Positions 11,871-23,535 are shown, numbered from the stretch's first letter. The stretch is DNA of 64,000 nt from Perca fluviatilis (GCF_010015445.1 NC_053123.1:1054001-1118000); one strand, 5' to 3'. The notes: a model not told the origin generated them from the letters alone. Made by a program: numbers and translations.

Positions 11871-12620
11871 CCCATGACATGGTGCTCTTTGGATGCTTTT
11901 ATATAGGCCTTAGTGGTCCCCTAATACTGTATCTGAAGTCTCTTTTATATAGGCCTTAGTGGTCCCCTAATACTGTATCTGAAGTCTCTTTTATATAGAC
12001 CTTAGTGGTCCCCTAATACTTTATCTGAAGTGTCTTTTATATAGACCTTAGTGGTCCCCTAATACTTTATCTGAAGTCTCTTTTATATAGACCTTAGTGG
12101 TCCCCTAATACTGTATCTGAAGTCTCTTTTATATAGACCTTAGTGGTCCCCTAATACTTTATCTGAAGTGTCTTTTATATAGGCCTTAGTGGTCCCCTAA
12201 TACTGTATCTGAAGTCTCTTTTATATAGGCCTTAGTGGTCCCCTAATACTGTATCTGAAGTCTCTTTTATATAGACCTTAGTGGTCCCCTAATACTTTAT
12301 CTGAAGTGTCTTTTATATAGACCTTAGTGGTCCCCTAATACTGTATCTGAAGTCTCTTTTATATAGACCTTAGTGGTCCCCTAATACTGTATCTGAAGTC
12401 TCTTTTATATAGACCTTAGTGGTCCCCTAATACTGTATCTGAAGTCTCTTTTATATAGACCTTAGTGGTCCCCTAATACTGTATATGAAGTCTCTTTCCC
12501 GAAATTCAGCCTTGGTGCAGAATTACAGCCACTAGAGCCAGTCCCACAATGAGCTTTCCTTAGGATGTGCCATTTCTGTGTCTGCAGCTATTGAGGAGGA
12601 GAGAGGGGGGGCAAGGTTTT
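11871..12620 (+). repeat. fish interspersed repeat hosting a 46-bp array
   Basis: The left part is AAAGGTCCCATGACATGGTG. The right part after the array (12,498-12,620) is CCCGAAATTCAGCCTTGGTG... to AGGAGGAGAGAGGGGGG. The flanks look like the two ends of one repeat that has expanded internally by tandem duplication. Exact termini are uncertain. Confidence 0.55.
11899..12497 (+). repeat. 13-copy 46-bp tandem repeat
   Basis: Unit start points at 11,905, 11,951, 11,997 and so on to 12,457 are spaced exactly 46 bp. Each unit contains CTTAGTGGTCCCCTAATACT. Variants are AGGCC/AGACC and CTGTATCTGAAGTCT/CTTTATCTGAAGTGT. Units 1-3 and 7-9 show the same order of variants, indicating a 6-unit (276-bp) duplication. 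Confidence 0.95.
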
Positions 12621-12711
12621 AGAAAGTGTAAAGGATCCAACCAGTTGTGTGTTTAATGGTCAGCTGGACTTGTAGGCCGTTATATTGTTGGCTAGTTTCA
12701 TTTATAATAAA
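12621..12711 (+). repeat. left part of a repeat split by the gypsy insertion
   Basis: AAAGGATCCAACCAGTTGTG... to ATATTGTTGGCTAGTTTCAT matches the segment at about 25,505-25,590. The continuation resumes at 18,183 after the retrotransposon. Confidence 0.8.
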
Positions 12712-12716
12712 GCATC
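12712..12716 (+). repeat. target site duplication, left copy
   Basis: GCATC directly before the 5' LTR. It is identical to the 5 bp after the 3' LTR, as expected for Ty3/gypsy integrase. Confidence 0.9.
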
Positions 12717-12916
12717 TGTCATGCCTGCTCCTGTGTCGAGTTATTGTGTTACGTTTTGTTCTCACTGTTGTAGGTTCTTTCCATGTCTGGTTCTATTTTG
12801 AAGGTTTCTGTTAGTGTTCTTGTTCCCTTCCTGTTTGTCTTTTTCCCTTTAATTGTGATTACATGTCCCCGCCCTAATGTGCTGCACCTGTGTCTCATTG
12901 TCTCACCTGTTTTGTG

Positions 12917-12957
12917 TATTTAAGGTCAGTCTTTCCCTTACCCCAGTGCGAGATCGT
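12917..12957 (+). promoter_or_regulatory. LTR promoter and predicted transcript 5' end
   Basis: TATTTAA at 12,917-12,923 is followed 24-30 bp downstream by CAGTGCGAGATCG. If transcription starts there, the first bases of the RNA include GCGAGATCGT (12,948-12,957), which is complementary to the primer-binding region. The start position is inferred from TATA spacing. Confidence 0.6.
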
Positions 12958-13108
12958 CTGCTTCCTTTGTGTTCAGCCTTCAAGCGTGTTCCTAGTGTCC
13001 TGTTTTGTAGTTTGTTGTTTCCCTGGATTTTGACCACTGCCTGTTTTTCGGATTACCCTGTTTGCCTGCCGATTTTGACACCTTTGCTTGTGAGTTTATT
13101 GAGTCTCC

Positions 13109-13114
13109 AATAAA
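13109..13114 (+). promoter_or_regulatory. polyadenylation signal in the 5' LTR
   Basis: AATAAA. The matching signal in the 3' LTR is at 18,105-18,110 and would terminate the element transcript. Confidence 0.75.
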
Positions 13115-13182
13115 CTGTTTTTTTGGCATTTTACGTACCTGAGTTGTGCATCTGTGTGTCCATACATCTGTGTGCGTGATAG

Positions 13183-13196
13183 TACGATCTCGCCAC
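13183..13196 (+). other. primer-binding region, self-priming type
   Basis: TACGATCTCGCCAC lies 1-2 bp after the 5' LTR. It does not start with TGG as a tRNA-primed site would. Instead ACGATCTCGC (13,184-13,193) is an exact 10-base complement of GCGAGATCGT at the predicted transcript start. That is the arrangement known for Tf1 and proposed for vertebrate sushi elements, in which the RNA 5' end folds back as primer. Confidence 0.65.
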
Positions 13197-13199
13197 AAT

Positions 13200-14280
13200 A
13201 TGGACACCGCCGACTCAAACAAGGTACAGAACGCGCTGCGATCTCAAGGACAGCGGCTTCACCAGTTTGAGGAAATGCTGTCCACCATTCAACAGGAGTT
13301 GAGTGGTATGGCGGAGCGTCAGCTGGGATTCCAGAAAGCCGTTGGCGATCGAGTTTCTCTTCTGACTACGCAGTTCCAAGCCATCCAGTCTGCTTCTACG
13401 TCATATGCTTCTCAAGGCTCCATGGGTCCGGCTTCTACCCCTGGGCCCACGGTGGTTGCTGGTTCTGCTGCTTCATCGGTTCAGCCGCCTGCCAGTTATT
13501 CTGATTTGCCTCATCTGTCCCGGCCGGAACGGTTCTCTGGTGAGTCCGGTGACTGTCGAGCCTTTTTAACGCAGTGTGGATTGCATTATGAGCTCCAGTC
13601 AGTCCATTATCCCACAGACAGAGCTAAAATAGCGTACCTGATTTCTCATCTGACTGGTCGGGCAGAGGCATGGGCTACGGCAGAGTGGATTCACACCTGT
13701 GCAACTCTTTTGCTGACTTTACCCAGGCATTTACACAGATCTTCCAGCATGTCACTCCGGGCAGAGAAGCGGCCCGGGTGCTGGTGAATCTCCGTCAAGG
13801 CGGGCGGAGGGTGGCGGACGTACGCGCATTGAATTTTCGCGCACGGTGGCAGCTGAGAGTGGATGGAATCAGACTGCTCTTTTGGATGCCTTCCTGTGTG
13901 GCCTGTCTAGTGCTTTAAAGGATCGCACCTGGCGGCTTTGGATCTGCCAGAGGACCTCGACGCTCTCATTGCTCTGGCCATCAAAATTGACAAACGGTTG
14001 ATGGAGCATGAGAGAGAGAAGGCGCGCCTTCAAGAGTTCATCGCAGGGATTTTCCGGTGGGGGCTTCTCGGGCAAGACAGGATCTCCTTCACCGCCACCT
14101 CGACCCGGTGGCTTCTCCCGCAGCCGGCTGGGAGGGAGGAGCCCATGCAGCTGGGTAGAGCGCTCGCTTCCTCCTGAGGAGAGACAGAGGAGACTCCGAG
14201 AGGGAGCCTGCATCTATTGTGGGCAGCTGGGTCATTTCACCGGGCGGTGTCCAGTAAAAGAGAGAGCGCAGCAGGGCGGG
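13200..14280 (+). pseudogene. gag: gag of the gypsy element (frameshifted)
   Basis: Starts at ATG 13,200, chosen because it follows the primer site and begins the conserved-looking frame MDTADSNKVQNAL. The first frame runs to 13,787. A coiled-coil-like N-terminal part is followed by LSRPERFSGESGDCRAFLTQC, typical of chromovirus capsid (retrotransposon gag family). Homology then continues in other frames at about 13,670-13,918 and 13,920-14,045, so at least two frameshifts occurred. The C-terminal nucleocapsid carries a CX2CX4HX4C zinc knuckle at 14,209-14,250 ([14 protein letters not shown]), preceded by a Gly/Ser/Pro-rich linker. The product would package element RNA in a virus-like particle. 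It is not intact here. Confidence 0.88.
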
Positions 14281-14870
14281 AAGAGGATCCTGGTGAGCCA
14301 TACTGTTGTTACTAACATTCCCTCTCGTCCATTGTTTTCTGTGACTGTTTCCTCCACGGAGATGTCCAGGTCTCTGGAGGTTATGGTGGATTCCGGGGCA
14401 GATGCCAGTCTCATGGACATTTCCCTGGTGAAGGAGTTGAGACTGGTTTTGATTCCCCTACCCACACCATTGAAGGCTACAGCGCTGGACGGCCGGTTAC
14501 TCTGGCAGGTAACTCATCGCACACCTCCTGTGGCTCTGGTTTTTCCTGACCTGCATTCGGAGACTCTTTCGTTTTTGTTGGTTGATTCCTCTCTGTCCCC
14601 AGTTATTCTCGGGTTTCCCTGGCTCCGTGAACACAACCCTCACATCGACTGGACTTCGGGGGTTGTTACTGGGTGGGGGACGGAGTGTTCCAGTAGGTGT
14701 TTCCAGTCCAGACCAGCAGGTGCGTCGGTGGGGGTCGTTTCTGTGCCTACTCTGGCCAGGGTGGCTATGGACCCGGTACCCTCTCCGGCCGGCCCCGGGG
14801 AGGTGATTCCTGTTGTTCCCTTGGTGACCGCGGAGGTTGCTGCGGAGGGGGATTTTCCTGACCTATCCTC
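14281..14870 (+). pseudogene. pol: aspartic protease domain of gypsy pol
   Basis: In the same open frame as the zinc knuckle (14,008-15,345). The catalytic motif VDSGADAS lies with DSGA at 14,389-14,400, followed by strand-like [16 protein letters not shown] around 14,604-14,655, which is the typical end of chromovirus protease. The enzyme would cut the Gag-Pol polyprotein. No stop separates the knuckle and the protease, so gag and pol appear fused in one frame at this point. This segment itself looks uninterrupted. Confidence 0.85.
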
Positions 14871-15730
14871 TGTTCCTTCCTGTTACATGGATTTGAGGGA
14901 GGTATTCAATAAGTCTCGGGCTTCTGCCTTACCGCCACACAGACCATATGACTGTCCCATTGACTTGCTTCCTGGGTCCGCACCGCCGAAAGGACGTCTG
15001 TACTCCTTGTCTTCACCTGAGACACGGGCCATGAAGGATTATATCGACTCGGCTCTGGAGGCCGGTATCATTAGGCCCTCGTCTTCACCAGCCGGGGCTG
15101 GATTCTTCTTCGTGGGAAAGAAGGACGGGTCGCTGCGCCCCTGCATTGACTATCGTGGACTCAATGACATTACAGTGAAGAACAGGTACCCCCTCCCATT
15201 GATTTCTTCTGCTTTTGAACATTTGCAAGGTGCTGCTATCTTTACCAAGCTTGATTTGAGGAATCTTATCACTTGGTTAGGATTAGGGAGGGGGACGAGT
15301 GGAAGACTGCTTTTAACACTCCTAGTGGACATTACGAATATTTAGTTATGCCTTTTGGTTTGACTAATGCTCCTGCTGTTTTTCAGGCTTTTGTTAACGA
15401 CGTCCTCAGAGATATGCTGAATGTTTCTGTGTTTGTGTATCTGGATGACATTCTGATTTTCTCCCGTAACCCTGATGACCATGTCCAACATGTCCGTGCT
15501 GTTCTGCAGAGACTGCTTACCCATGACCTGTTTGTTAAGGCGGAAAAGTGTGAGTTCCATGTTTCCAGGGTGTCCTTTCTGGGATACGTTGTGGAAGAGG
15601 GGTGTATGCGATGGATCCCGAGAAGGTCAAGGCAGTTAAGGAGTGGCCGGTCCCCGCTACTCCCAAGGAGGTTCAACGGTTTTGGGGTTTGCTAATTTCT
15701 ATCGGAAATTTGTGAGAATCTTCAGTTCTG
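14871..15730 (+). pseudogene. pol: reverse transcriptase domain of gypsy pol (frameshifted)
   Basis: Conserved RT blocks are present: [18 protein letters not shown], then [13 protein letters not shown] and FTKLDLRN in the first frame. A single-base loss near 15,262-15,265 shifts the frame. The remainder, [15 protein letters not shown] and the catalytic box YLDD at 15,438-15,449, is read in a second frame (15,273-15,695). A further shift near 15,600-15,610 puts the thumb/tether part in a third frame. The catalytic residues are intact, but the frame is not. Confidence 0.92.
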
Positions 15731-16330
<600 letters not shown>

Positions 16331-16379
16331 GAGAGTAAAGGGTGCTACTGTTAACCTTACCTGTCCCGGTCGGCTGCCC

Positions 16380-17210
16380 ACCGAACGGCTTTGTTTCCCT
16401 CCTGAGCTCAGGTCTACAGTGGTCCATTGGGCCCACTCCAGTATGTTGTCGTGTCATCCTGGAGTGAAGAGAACAGTTCATGTGGGGCGTCAACGGTTCT
16501 GGTGGCCCGGGTGTGGATACTGTGAAGGAGTACGTGGCAGCTTGTCCAGTGTGTGCCCAGAACAAGTCTTCTCATCGACCCCCTGCTGGATTGCTCCATC
16601 CGCTTCCTGTTCCCTCTCGACCGTGGTCTCACTTATCGCTGGACTTTGTCACAGGTTTGCCTCTCTCTGAGGGTAACACCACTATCCTCACCATTGTAGA
16701 TAGGTTCTCCAAGATGGTTCATTTTGTTCTGTTGCCCAAGTTACCTTCTGCCAAAGAGTTGGCAGAGATTATGCTCTCCAATGTGTTCAGGCTTCATGGA
16801 CTTTTCCCAAGGACGTGGTGTCAGATCGGGGACCCCAGTTCATCTCAGCGATTCTGGAAGGCGTTCTGCAGTCTCATTGGGGCCCCGCTGAGTCTGTCAT
16901 CTGGCTATCATCCACAGTCCAACGGACAGACTGAAAAGCTGAACCAGGAGTTGGAGGTGGGTCTTCGCTGCCTGTCCTCCAGGGATCCTGCTAGCTGGAG
17001 CAAGCAACGGATTTGGGTGGAATACGCCCACAACACCCTGCCCTGCTTTTTTACCGGTCTTACTCCGTTCCAGTGTGTCTACGGATACCAACCCCCCATC
17101 TTTGATGCGCTACCGGGCGTGAGGTGGGGTTCCGGCAGCCCAAGCCTTGGTTCGCCGTTGTCGGAGGACGTGGACCAGGGGCGCTCAAGTTTTGCTTCAT
17201 AAGTCGTCCG
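16380..17210 (+). pseudogene. pol: integrase domain of gypsy pol (frameshifted)
   Basis: The HHCC zinc-binding part spans about 16,420-16,560 (HWAHSSMLSCHPG, then CPVCAQNK) in two frames. The core starts with [10 protein letters not shown] (first catalytic Asp, near 16,640) and ends with [12 protein letters not shown], whose catalytic Glu codon is 16,932-16,934. The second Asp, in the stretch around 16,812-16,845, is readable only in another frame. Two nearby compensating indels push that short block out of the 16,480-17,202 frame, so even this long open frame lacks a complete catalytic triad. Confidence 0.9.
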
Positions 17211-17690
17211 AGTACAAAAAGCTGCGGATCGTCGGAGATCCAAGGCTCCTACCTACACTCAAGGACAGAAAGTTTGGCGTACTCCGGGACCTTCCCCTCC
17301 CGCCGAGAGCCGTAAAGTTGGCACCCCGTTTTGTTGGTCCATTTCCTGTGAGGAAAGTCATTAATCCTGTTGCTGTGAGACTGACGCTTCCTAGGTCCAT
17401 GAGAGTGCATCCTACCTTCCACGTAGCCGAGTTAAGCCGGTTCTGGCGAAGTCCGCTGGTTCCTGAGGCTCCGGCTCCTCCTCCTCCTCGCATCATCGAT
17501 GGGGGTCCCGGTATACGGTTAAGAAACTTCTGGCTGTCAGGAAGCTCGGCAGGGGTCGTCAGTACCTTGTGGACTGGGAAGGTTATGGACCGCGGAGGAG
17601 ATCGTGGGTGGCGTCCAGCAACATTTTGGATCCTGACCTCATTCGTGACTTTCATCGCGCCTCCATCCTGAGGGTCCTGGGCCGTCGGTG
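17211..17690 (+). pseudogene. pol: integrase C-terminus with chromodomain (frameshifted)
   Basis: The segment around 17,215-17,460 holds the GPFPVRKVINPVAVRLTLP and HPTFHVAELSRF blocks typical of chromovirus integrase C-termini. A proline-rich linker follows. A chromodomain-like part is at about 17,535-17,665 ([25 protein letters not shown]) in another frame. In intact elements the chromodomain steers insertion to particular chromatin. Frames change at least twice. Confidence 0.85.
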
Positions 17691-17698
17691 TCGGCCCT

Positions 17699-17712
17699 TG
17701 AGGGAGGGTTAC
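17699..17712 (+). other. polypurine tract
   Basis: The purine-rich TTGAGGGAGGGTTAC abuts the TGTC start of the 3' LTR and is the expected plus-strand primer site. Confidence 0.75.
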
Positions 17713-18177
17713 TGTCATGCCCTGCTTTCGTCCAAGTTATTGTGTTACGTTTTGTTCTCACTGTTGTAGGTTCTTTCCATGTCTGGTTCTATTTTGAAGG
17801 TTTCTGTTAGTGTTCTTGTTCCTTTCCTGTTTGTCTTTTTCCCTTTAATTGTGATTACATGTCCCGCCCTAATGTGCCTGCACCGTGTCTCATTGTCTCA
17901 CCTGTTTTGTGTATTTAAGGTCAGTCTTTCCCTTACCCCAGTGCGAAGATCGTCTGCTTCCTTTGTGTTCAGCCTTCAAGCGTGTTCCTAGTGTCCTGTT
18001 TTGTAGTTTGTTGTTTCCCTGGATTTTGACCACTGCCTGTTTTTCGGATTACCCTGTTTGCCTGCCGATTTTGACACCTTTGCTTGTGAGTTTATTGAGT
18101 CTCCAATAAACTGTTTTTTTGGCATTTTACGTACCTGAGTTGTGCATCTGTGTGTCCATACATCTGTGTGCGTGATA
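17713..18177 (+). repeat. 3' LTR
   Basis: TGTCATGCCC...GTGATA, 465 bp like the 5' LTR. The TATA-like TATTTAA is at 17,912-17,918 and AATAAA at 18,105-18,110. An extra A in GCGAAGATCGT (about 17,943-17,953) breaks the 10-base self-priming complement that the 5' LTR retains. Confidence 0.95.
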
Positions 18178-18182
18178 GCATC
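18178..18182 (+). repeat. target site duplication, right copy
   Basis: GCATC, matching 12,712-12,716. Confidence 0.9.
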
Positions 18183-18475
18183 AGATTTTATAAACTACAT
18201 GTGTTCTGTGTACAGAAATCTTAATGTGTAAAGTAACTAGTAACTAAAGCTGTAACAGATGAATGTAGTGGAGTAATTAAAGTAACTAGTAACTAAAGCT
18301 GTAACAGATGAATGTAGTGGAGTAAAAAGTACAATATTTCTCTCTGAATGTAGCAGAGTAGAAGTAGAAAGTGGCATGACAAGAAAAGACTCAAGTAAAG
18401 TACAAGTACCTCAACATTTGGATTTCAGTACAGTACTGGAGTAAATGTACTTAGTTACATTCCACCAATGCAAAT
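18183..18475 (+). repeat. right part of the repeat split by the gypsy insertion
   Basis: Matches 25,605-25,883: TAACTAGTAACTAAAGCTG, GATGAATGTAGTGGAGTA (a tandem duplicate in both copies) and the terminal GTACTTAGTTACATTCCACC. Together with 12,621-12,711 it forms one older element. Confidence 0.8.
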
Positions 18476-19088
18476 ACGTAGCATCGCAGTTTAACACAGC
18501 GCCGGTGAAAGTCTCTCAAGTGAAAGGGCAGCTTTGAGCGAGGCGGTATTTTCTGTCTGTCCACGTCTGGCAGAGAGCGGGGGGGGGGCTCCTTACCCTA
18601 ATAGCTTAAGACACAGCCAGCATTTGCTTTCATGTCTCAGGGGGAGCGCTGACACAAACCATTTTCGTTCCTCTCTGGCCAACCCATCCATTTGCTGATC
18701 CACACATGTGCTCTTCTCTTGTTGATTTGTTTTCTCTTACTGAATGCATCGGAGTCAGAAAAGCAAGCGAGAAAAAAAGAGAAGCGCTTTAAAGATAAAT
18801 AAAAGAGGCAGCGCTGTTAAGAGGTGGTTTCATATCATATATCTTATCCCAGGCTCAATGAAACATGATGTTCGGGAGGGGCACAGGGCTTCTTAATGAG
18901 GCAGCTCATTAATTCAAAAGCCACATAGTTTAGTTTGAATGTAGAGTACAACTGAGAAAAATAATATTTGTCAAAAGGTAGATTTGGAAGAAAAGCTGTG
19001 TAGCTAAGGATGAAAGGTTTTCAAATAGATCATTTTTGCCACATGCTGTGAAAATACTGATTCACTAATATTACATGTTTGGATTTGT

Positions 19089-19127
<39 letters not shown>

Positions 19128-19848
19128 AGATGTTTGTTGGGTGACCATACAGATGTTCTTGTTAATGTTTTTTAATTTCATCTGTTGACTGTTGGAGCAG
19201 ACGATGCAAGAACATTTTCCGTGTGAACAGACAATAAAGTTTTATCTTATCTTCTCTTTATTAAAAAAAAACGTTGGGTTTTCTTTCTCTTGCTAATTAT
19301 GGATGTCAGCAGAATGTGCTCGATGAGGCACATTTTTTAGATTTTTACGTTTTCCTTCTCCAGCGTGGCCGGGAAGCGGCCCATGCCTCCAGGCAAACTG
19401 TGCTTTCCGGAAGCTCTTTTTCCTCATCCCGCCCTCCTCCAATCCTCCACCCCATCAGGATCACTCAGCGACGACCCCCCCCTCTCCCCCTGCCCCCTGG
19501 CCCCCTGCAACCCCCCCCCTTCACCAACGACATGGCATTTGCACTGCTGAGGAGAATGTGAGCTAATGAAAGTGTAAAGCCTGTGGTCACTAGAGTATAA
19601 AATTCACATTTGGCCAAGGACCGGCTGTGCAATCTGATATTATGAGCCCCGCCGCACACAGAGAGAGAGGAGAGCCGGGGCTTGAAATAGCACTCAAAAA
19701 AACACACGGGCGAGGCAAACACAGGAGACGGACGAACAGACCAAAGTGTGTTTTTGGTGAATTTGATTCCGTGTCATCGACGGCAGGACTCAGATTTAGC
19801 TCATTTTGAATTCAACTTTGTGGCGGAATAGTTGAAGATTCGCGGAGG

Positions 19849-19896
<48 letters not shown>

Positions 19897-20250
19897 CATC
19901 CTGTAACGATGCGGAGTAGAAATAACACGCACAAAAAAAAAGGCGCCACAGTTGTGACAGAAACCCCCATCAAGTTGGCTCAGTCTTTGTCTAAAAAGAA
20001 AGAAGACGTGCAAGAGATGGGCAAAATGCAAGGTACTGTACGCCGCCATCTTGTTTTGTGTACACAGAGAGAGCAGCCGCTTGCCCTTATCAAATGGAGG
20101 TTTGCAAACAGAAAACAAGGTCAGAGGCGCGGCGCAAAGACGTGACGCAAACAGCCGCGAGAAAAACACAAACGATGAGCCTCTTTTCTGTTGTGACAAA
20201 GCAGGAAGCAGTGGAGATGGAGAGATTTCTGTACAATGAAGTAACGGAAA
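18476..20250. other. unique noncoding stretch with microsatellites
   Basis: Contains (GT)n at 19,089-19,126 and 19,851-19,895, a retroposon-tail-like ACAATAAAGTTTTATCTTATC at about 19,229-19,250, and GC-richer blocks at 19,360-19,560 and 20,040-20,230. No frame with convincing gene similarity was found. Confidence 0.4.
19851..19895 (+). repeat. (GT)n microsatellite
   Basis: 45 bp of pure GT dinucleotides. Confidence 0.95.
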
Positions 20251-20255
20251 GGGAA

Positions 20256-20282
20256 TCTAATTAGATCTCTGTTCTAATTAGA
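20256..20282. promoter_or_regulatory. twin palindromic homeodomain-type sites
   Basis: TCTAATTAGA occurs twice, at 20,256-20,265 and 20,273-20,282, with start points 17 bp apart. Each is a perfect palindrome around the TAATTA core bound by paired-like homeodomains. The motif match is direct and function is inference. Confidence 0.35.
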
Positions 20283-20606
20283 CCTCAAACAGCTCTCGCC
20301 GCGAGAGATTCAGAGATTCATCTTTTACCGTCTCCTCACTCAAGCAGCCCAACTCGCTTTATTGTATTTTGTAGAAGTCAATCAAAAAAAGGCATACAAG
20401 TGATGTTAAGCAGCATAATTAAATGACGGCAGGGTGAGTTTTGTCAGTCTTTTGTCGAAACAGTGGCTCCACTTCACGCAGGTCAAAAGTTCACGCGCAT
20501 TAAAAGCGGTTGACCTATTTTCTCAGCTGAAACTTGGGAATCCATCTTATCGGTTGGTCCTCTAGCCTCTGTCTGCTCGGATTAACCTCATCTCATGCTC
20601 AACTCA

Positions 20607-20648
<42 letters not shown>
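20607..20648 (+). repeat. (CTA)n microsatellite
   Basis: About 13 uninterrupted trinucleotide units. Confidence 0.95.
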
Positions 20649-20887
20649 GAACAAGTACTAACCACTGTTGCATCTCAGTATGCCCTGATGTTCCTCCATG
20701 CACGTCTTGCATTGAGACATCGATTATATAACTTCACAATTCCTTTTTTTTAATTATTGGTCAGCATGCTTACAAATCATACTTTCATTTTTTTTTTTTA
20801 AGATAGTTTTATTGACGTTTTTTGGCAACATATGAAGAAACATATATAAAAATCAACCCCAAAAATACAAACAAAACAAACAAGCAT

Positions 20888-20888
<1 letters not shown>

Positions 20889-20968
<80 letters not shown>
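20889..20968 (+). repeat. (CA)n microsatellite
   Basis: 80 bp of uninterrupted CA dinucleotides, one of the longest in the window. Confidence 0.97.
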
Positions 20969-20970
<2 letters not shown>

Positions 20971-21470
20971 GGCAAGGTGGGGAGGTACATGTATGCCCAA
21001 TTTGTCTTAACCCCAAGCTAAGAAACCAAAACCCAGAAATGTCCAGTAGTATGCATACAAAAACCAAATAAAGACATAGACAAAATCAGAGCACATGCAT
21101 GAATAAAAGTGGAATCAAAATGTATTCCCATTTATGCTAATACTTTGAATACTTAGTTAACATCCATTCCACAATTTCATTTTGATCTTATATTCCTTTT
21201 TAGGGTGAGTATGAAACTGTCCAGTTACTACAGACTACAGCTGTGATCGGGCCCAAAAACAATCCCACCCGACCCTACATTAACCCGCATAGTCAATGCC
21301 CAAGCCCGAGCCCAAACCACGGCAGCAGTTTTGGTCCGAACCCGATTACAAATATACGTATTACAAGCTGAGGTCTTTTCAATGCGGTAACAGACATTTG
21401 TGACACAATCTCCGCCTTTCCTGAATGTTAGCCACAGCCCCAAAAACTCTCATATTAAATAGGGATTATA

Positions 21471-21722
21471 CACTGTGAGAAAATCAAAGATTACCACTAC
21501 CTTTTCCGTAAAATTTACGTTACATACATTTCTGTTAATCCAAAAAAACGGAAAAATCTGTAAAAATCTGAGACAGTATATCCTTTTTACCTTTAAACAG
21601 ACATTTCTGCTAATCCAAAAAAATCTAAATACGAAAAAAACCTGTGAAAAATTACTACAGAAAATTCCTTCATATTAACCCGGAATATTAGCTTGTATTT
21701 CTACAGACTTTTCTAACAGTGT
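21471..21722. mobile_element. MITE with CACTGT-type inverted ends
   Basis: The left end ACACTGTGAGAAAATC and right end TTTTCTAACAGTGTAT are inverted repeats with few mismatches. The interior has several TTTCTGTTAATCC-type words. TA lies on both sides. There is no coding capacity. The superfamily is not certain. Confidence 0.6.
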
Positions 21723-23535
21723 ATAACATTTGGTCACACACAGTGGTACACAGCCCATGCATGATTCATTACAGTGCACAGACTATACTAAGGTCTGCAT
21801 TAAAAAAAAAAAAATATATATATATATATAATCAATAATTTCATAGAATCAAAGCTCTGTTGCAGACGTTACATATCAGCCTAAAAACAGGGATTGTGGC
21901 TAACACTAGCACACTCACACAGATCTGCATTCCTGTAATGTGCACTGTCCCTGTTAAATAACCCAGTAATTCAAATAAAAGCTACTGCGCCTACTATTAC
22001 TAATGCACTAACTGCTTCTACTAATATTTGTATGTATATGTATATGTACCTTTACACGTATTCATGTTTCGGCAGACACTTTAAAGGGACACAGTACACG
22101 TAGGCTATCCATAGCCGCAGATGAAGGACGAGAGGAAGACAAGGCCGCAGGTGCATGGAGAAAAATATGATCAGCTACAATAATAAAATGCTTGAATGCT
22201 AAGATATCAGTACAGAACTACTATGTGTCAGAGACCTTGAATCTGCATATTTTATCATTTTCTTTCCCATAAATCAATGCTGTTGGTCCCTCTTTACGTC
22301 TGTCTGTGGGTTTTACAAAACATTTAAACAGTGGCGAGGCGATTTTGTCTGACTTTGTTTGCCAAAAATAGCTTAATGACATGTTTTCAAATGAGCTTTT
22401 TTCACATTTTGTCTTTTTCCTGCATGTTTATTTTTCTGTACTTTTCTATTTATTTAGCATGGACCTATGCCACATCAGTACCACAGCCTACGCTAGGTTT
22501 ACTACACTTTGCTCACATTACTAAGATATTACACTTTTTTTGTAATAGAGTATTTTGAAATTGTGGTATTGTTAGCACCAAAGAAGGCTGGATGCCGAAA
22601 CGCGTTGAGGTGATGTTTTTAATCTGATTCTATTTCGAATGAGCCAGATGTAATGAAGGCATTTTACCTTCCTCACAATGCCCTTGCTTTTTACCTCCCT
22701 CTGATTTTTTCTTGATGCCCACTGGATTTGTTCATGCTTTCCCTACCAAAGAGCAGCATCTTATTTTCAGATAGACTATAGTTCCATAAAAGCTCTCCCG
22801 TTCTTCGGTTTTTCACTGTGGTATTGTTACTTTTATTCAAAATACAATATCAAAAAAAGTATCACATTATTCTCTATTCTCTCAGTGCCTGGGGCCCTCT
22901 CTGCTAAACCTAACAATACAACTACTAGTACTTCCACTCTCAGCTCACTTTAACCAGACAGTATTTAGTCATGCAATCACATACACTCTCATCAGACACT
23001 ATATATTTATGGTATTATTATTCTTATCATTCATATGGTCCAAACCTCGACTCTCCTAACATGATGCTGATCGTGGGAGGGGCACACAAACTTTGTAGTT
23101 TAGACTATGATGATGATGATGATGACTCATCATCAGTGTGTGTGCTCAGACGATGAGAGGCTGATAACAGATAGGGGCAGAAGTCGCCGAGGCACGCCGC
23201 TTGTTTTCCCCCCAACCGATGCGCATCTGTGTGCGGGGTGTGCATCGTGAAGGGCCGAGCTGGCAATTACAATCAGGCAGGAGCAGAAATTACAGCCATA
23301 CCTATGTGATTGCACGCTATCACGTTTCAGCAGGGCCCTGATCGCCTCAGTCTGGAGCCTGTCTCATACACAAAGTACAAAGTGTATTATATGTTACAGA
23401 GTGTATTGTAGTACAGAGTGTATTATATTAAACTGACACACACTCAGCTGTACTGGAGGATGTGAAAGGAAAGTTCACTCAGGGTGTATGTAGGACACCG
23501 TGTGCCACAGAGAGCACCGGCCCGCCAGCTATAGG
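21723..23535. other. unique noncoding stretch
   Basis: Contains (TA)n at 21,814-21,830 and a direct repeat TGTGGTATTGTTA at 22,562 and 22,817 flanking about 240 bp that includes GATGCCGAAACGCGTTGAGG. This is probably part of a repeat. No gene was seen. Confidence 0.35.

Larger units (their letters stand above)
12717..13181 (+). repeat. 5' LTR
   Basis: Begins TGTCATGCC and ends GTGATA. It contains a TATA-like box (12,917-12,923), a predicted start near 12,945-12,948 and a polyadenylation signal AATAAA at 13,109-13,114. It differs from the 3' LTR at roughly a dozen positions, clustered in the first 30 bp and a few single-base indels, so the insertion is fairly recent. Confidence 0.95.

Noticed and set aside
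17197..17718. A 173-codon minus-strand frame
   Set aside because: It is antisense to the integrase/chromodomain coding region and is explained by GC-rich coding composition.
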